Shown here piece after piece: positions 4,610-6,384 of a stretch of DNA of 6,384 nucleotides. The translations under genes and the position numbers were made by a program. Within the stretch, counting starts at the first letter, position 1; each line of letters starts with the position of its first letter. The stretch comes from SIG701 sp045611685 (GTDB lineage Bacteria > Bacillota > Clostridia > Oscillospirales > CAG-272). The stretch is from contig JAZKXO010000059.1 in assembly GCA_045611685.1 (NCBI GenBank), positions 1 to 6,384 on the forward strand, given 5' to 3'. Under the pieces are notes generated by a model. The model saw only the letters and a program-made list of their open reading frames with translations, was not told the origin of the DNA and did not search any database.

Positions 4610-5011
4610 ATGAATAAACAGGAGACGACAACGTGGGAGCTGCTCCGGGCGATCCGGGGGGTCGACGACACGCAGGGGAACCAATTCAGCATCACCGTTA
4701 CCAAGGAGAAAAGGATCGTCAGATCCGTCGTCAGATTCCTCGACGAACGCGAATACGTCGAGGAGGATTACCGGATCCGGTCCTCCGCGACCGTTCCGGC
4801 GAAACGTCAGATCATTTCCCGGGATTATTACATAGACCCGGACGGCATAATCATATCGAAGTATTGGGGAGGCTGCTTCAAGACCTACCCCATCAGCACG
4901 ACGACCATACTCGAGGCCGTCGGACACGGTTATATAATCAACGGCAATTTTGCCGATATTTCAAAGGAGGCCAACAATGGCAGCGAAGAAGAACACACCG
5001 AAACGCTCTGA
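4610..5011 (+). CDS. 133-aa early protein with acidic C-terminus, function unknown
   Basis: ATG 4610 lies 6 bases after AAAAGGAG (4596-4603) and just past the previous stop, so I use it rather than in-frame codons further upstream that overlap the membrane-protein gene. The product appears alpha/beta mixed: a helical start (TTWELLRAIRG), then alternating charged strands (FSITVTKEKRIVRSVVRFL, QIISRDYYIDPDGIIISKYWGG). The C-terminus is acidic (NGSEEEHTETL). I recognise no family. It sits directly before the SSB-like gene and overlaps it by 35 bases; that gene's ribosome binding site lies inside this frame. An accessory replication or host-takeover role is possible from position alone. Confidence 0.75.
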   Translation: MNKQETTTWELLRAIRGVDDTQGNQFSITVTKEKRIVRSVVRFLDEREYVEEDYRIRSSATVPAKRQIISRDYYIDPDGIIISKYWGGCFKTYPISTTTILEAVGHGYIINGNFADISKEANNGSEEEHTETL

Positions 5012-5315
5012 ACGAGCAAAGGAAACGTGGAACGAGATCAAGGGCATAATGTCGATTTACGGCAACGAGTTTGACGGCAAGAAGAGCTCTTATATCTCCT
5101 GGTCGGCGTCCATCGGAAAGAAGGACAAGGACGGCGAATATGAGAACTACTACCTCAAGGTCCGGTTCGCGTCCGACGCCGAGGAGCCGGAGACCGACGG
5201 ACTCCATCAGATCGATATCACGAACGCATTTCTCTCGCTCGAGAGCTACGACCGGGGAAAGCAGCATATCGTCGTACCGGTCCTCGTGATCCTTGAGAAT
5301 ACGGTCATCGACTGA
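4977..5315 (+). CDS. Single-stranded DNA-binding protein-like, OB fold
   Basis: ATG 4977 has AAAGGAGG at 4963-4970, 6 bases upstream, which decides the start although it lies inside the previous gene. The 112-aa product begins with a basic tail (AAKKNTPKRSERAK). A beta-rich core follows with the pattern SYISWSASIGKKDKDGEYENYYLKVRF (39-64, interrupted by turns), then ITNAFLSLESYD and HIVVPVLVILENTVID. A 'W.a.I..K..dGeY.n.Y..V.F' core with a C-terminal 'v.Vlvi' strand is what I recall from small OB-fold SSBs of gut phages. Its place in the early operon, before regulator, terminal-protein candidate and polymerase, matches phi29 gene 5 (SSB, p5). SSBs coat the displaced strand during protein-primed replication. 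The assignment is by pattern and synteny. Confidence 0.65.
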   Translation: MAAKKNTPKRSERAKETWNEIKGIMSIYGNEFDGKKSSYISWSASIGKKDKDGEYENYYLKVRFASDAEEPETDGLHQIDITNAFLSLESYDRGKQHIVVPVLVILENTVID

Positions 5316-5330
5316 CCATTCACGCATCGG

Positions 5331-5358
5331 GGAGCTCCTCAACCGGGGAGCTCCTTTT
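5331..5358 (+). terminator. Intrinsic terminator or attenuator between SSB and regulator genes
   Basis: GGAGCTCCTC (5331-5340) pairs with GGGGAGCTCC (5345-5354) over 10 pairs (one G-U) with the tetraloop AACC, followed by TTTT (5355-5358) then CA. The T-run is short, so read-through is likely. With no promoter visible after it, the regulator, terminal-protein candidate and polymerase genes probably depend on that read-through, giving less of these than of SSB. Confidence 0.75.
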
Positions 5359-5368
5359 CATTAAGGAG
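5351..5368 (+). promoter_or_regulatory. Alternative hairpin that could hide the regulator's ribosome binding site
   Basis: CTCCTT (5351-5356) can pair with AAGGAG (5363-5368) around the loop TTCATT. CTCC at 5351-5354 is also the end of the terminator's right arm, so the terminator and this hairpin exclude each other. AAGGAGG (5363-5369) is the ribosome binding site of the gene starting at 5375. Confidence 0.35.
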
Positions 5369-5374
5369 GAAGAA

Positions 5375-5569
5375 ATGACAATTAACGAATGGGTCAAAAA
5401 GATAAGACAGGACGCAGGTCTTTCGATCCGGACCGTCTCGGAGGAGAGCCGGTTCACCATATGGGCGATTTACCGCTACGAGGACGGTAGCCGGAAGGTC
5501 CCGGTCAGGTATCTGCATTATTGGATTGAAAAGGGTTACGAACCGGATTGGAAGGAGATTAAAATATGA
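5375..5569 (+). CDS. XRE/Cro-CI-type helix-turn-helix regulator, 64 aa
   Basis: The start ATG 5375 follows AAGGAGG (5363-5369). The whole 64-aa product is one DNA-binding domain: helix 1 EWVKKIRQDAG (5-15), helix 2 SIRTVSEES (17-25), recognition helix TIWAIYRYEDG (28-38), then a helix around YLHYWIEKGY. The spacing 'R..aGls...v......t...i.ryE.G.r..p...l' is that of Cro/CI-type HTH proteins. In phi29 the gene at this operon position (gene 4) encodes the early-to-late transcription regulator. This protein is half that size and of a different type, so at most it is a functional counterpart. The operator-like dyad at 4112-4126 is a possible target. The stop overlaps the next start (ATGA). Confidence 0.8.
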   Translation: MTINEWVKKIRQDAGLSIRTVSEESRFTIWAIYRYEDGSRKVPVRYLHYWIEKGYEPDWKEIKI

Positions 5570-6150
5570 AAACATCGGATATACTGTCCATCGTTTCGAC
5601 GCGCTCGATCACGTCGAAGGACCTCCGGAAGATGACGCAGCAGCTTCAGGATATCGCGAACAAGCGAGTCAAAAGAATGATGTCCGACCCGATCGGGAGC
5701 CAATCCATAGTCGCCGCACGAGCTCAGGAGAAGATCGCGCAGGGACAGTCCGGATATTTCTCGATGACCAACGTCCGGAACCGGGAGCAGCTCGTCGCAC
5801 GGTTCCGGCAGCTGCAGCGGTTTCTCGGACCCGACCGGCCCGGGTCGTCGCTCAGCTCGTTCAAGAAGGAATACAAGAAGCTGACCGAAAGACTCGGACG
5901 GGCCCCGGACGCGACCTTTTGGAAGGCGTACCGGGGACTGCTTGAAACATATCCCGGAGGCTCGTTCCCGGGAGGATATGACTCTTTTGAAGTGCAGCGA
6001 ATGATGATGAATATCGCGTCCGACGGAGATTGGTACGATCTCCTCGCGAAGACGATACGGTTCCTCGAGGGCCGGTATGAGGAGGATGAATCAGACGAAT
6101 ATGAAGAATTTTACGAGCCTGTTGAGGACGACGAGGAGCTACCGTTCTGA
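5566..6150 (+). CDS. Candidate terminal protein (DNA replication primer protein)
   Basis: ATG 5566 follows GAAGGAG (5551-5557) with an 8-base spacer and overlaps the regulator's stop. The 194-aa product starts with a basic helical region (SKDLRKMTQQLQDIANKRVKRM, 17-38), which recalls a conserved 'LRK.v..L...ANKR.KR' protein often found next to phage protein-primed polymerases. A 'QLVARFRQLQRFL' stretch follows (75-87), then a middle segment with LGRAPDATFWKAYRGLLE (110-127). The end is extremely acidic with three tyrosines and a serine (Y171, S176, Y179, Y183). Terminal proteins donate a Ser, Thr or Tyr hydroxyl to prime synthesis. phi29 TP (266 aa) is encoded immediately before the polymerase in transcription order, as here. 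The identity is inferred from synteny and this pattern; the priming residue cannot be named. Confidence 0.6.
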   Translation: MKTSDILSIVSTRSITSKDLRKMTQQLQDIANKRVKRMMSDPIGSQSIVAARAQEKIAQGQSGYFSMTNVRNREQLVARFRQLQRFLGPDRPGSSLSSFKKEYKKLTERLGRAPDATFWKAYRGLLETYPGGSFPGGYDSFEVQRMMMNIASDGDWYDLLAKTIRFLEGRYEEDESDEYEEFYEPVEDDEELPF

Positions 6151-6384
6151 CGAGATCGACGAATTTATCGGGGACTCCGGAGTCCTTGAGGCAAAGCTCT
6201 ACAAGGATCAGAGCAAACGCGAAGTATACAACGTCCCGGCTGCCTTTGACATCGAGACGTCGAGCTTTTACGAGGACGGAAAAAAACGCGCCTGTATGTA
6301 TATATGGATGCTCGGGATCAACGGCCTTTGTATGACCGGCCGGACGTGGGAGGAATTCATCGCGGTCTGCGACACTCTCACGGA
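6101..6384 (+). CDS. Protein-primed family B DNA polymerase, N-terminal part (3' truncated)
   Basis: The frame is open to the window end. It encodes the N-terminal exonuclease region of a phi29-type DNA polymerase, which replicates linear genomes primed by a terminal protein. Residues 45-56 read VPAAFDIETSSF. This is the Exo I motif (DxE), with Asp50 and Glu52 as the metal-binding pair of the 3'-5' exonuclease; phi29 has DFET here. It is followed by ACMYIWMLGINGLCMTGRTWEEF, typical of this domain. The motif lies about 40 residues further in than in phi29. No start codon exists between TTG 6122 and the Exo motif, so overlap with the previous gene is unavoidable. I give ATG 6101 (AGGAGG at 6080-6085, long 15-base spacer). 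ATG 6077 (GAGGG at 6067-6071, 5 bases) and ATG 6086 are real alternatives. Confidence 0.88.
   Translation, partial: MKNFTSLLRTTRSYRSDEIDEFIGDSGVLEAKLYKDQSKREVYNVPAAFDIETSSFYEDGKKRACMYIWMLGINGLCMTGRTWEEFIAVCDTLT

Noticed and set aside
1..6384. Possible reassignment of the TAG stop codon, since none of the 14 visible stops is TAG.
   Set aside because: No in-frame TAG had to be read through to obtain any gene, so there is no positive evidence for recoding; stops are simply TAA or TGA.

Overview
The window looks like part of a small tailed-phage genome of the phi29 type (protein-primed linear DNA, short non-contractile tail, 'picovirus'-like). Every gene I can support lies on the + strand, packed with 0-50 base overlaps or gaps. 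Most starts have strong Gram-positive-style ribosome binding sites (AAGGAGG/AAAGGAGG, 8-9 bases before the start), and there is one consensus sigma-A promoter. This suggests a Firmicutes (Clostridia-like) host with fairly high G+C. Three hand-counted 60-base lines give about 61% G+C, but the host assignment is inference. No tRNA, rRNA, CRISPR, insertion sequence or integrase was seen.

Late region (1-3977): the 3' end of an unidentified gene, a 79-aa small protein, then two small proteins built from a shared 18-residue 'PDPxTREExYLxxIAxG' repeat (446-670 and 683-955). Next is a clearly AT-rich 187-aa gene that resembles a phage surface or receptor-binding protein and looks imported. A 500-aa protein matching the phi29 gp9 tail-knob family follows. 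The lysis block holds a 65-aa membrane/coiled-coil protein and a 257-aa polypeptide in which a two-helix holin-like domain is joined by a Pro-Glu linker to an N-acetylmuramoyl-L-alanine amidase.

Junction (3978-4171): 194 gene-free bases. They hold a segment complementary to the next gene's Shine-Dalgarno, two tandem hairpins with the same loop sequence (the second is a strong intrinsic terminator), and a perfect TTGACA-17-TATAAT promoter whose -35 box is half of a perfect dyad.

Early/replication region (4172-6384): three small unrecognised genes (one a single-pass membrane protein), an OB-fold SSB-like gene, an intrinsic terminator or attenuator, an XRE-type HTH regulator, a candidate terminal protein, and the start of a protein-primed family B DNA polymerase with its Exo I motif (FDIETSSF). 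SSB, regulator, terminal-protein candidate and polymerase follow the transcriptional order of phi29 genes 5-4-3-2. Unlike in phi29, this operon lies directly downstream of the lysis genes and is co-directional with them.

Points most worth following: the holin-amidase fusion, the tandem identical-loop hairpins, the operator-like early promoter, the AT-rich module with a palindrome at its edge, and the alternative hairpins around the 5331-5370 attenuator.
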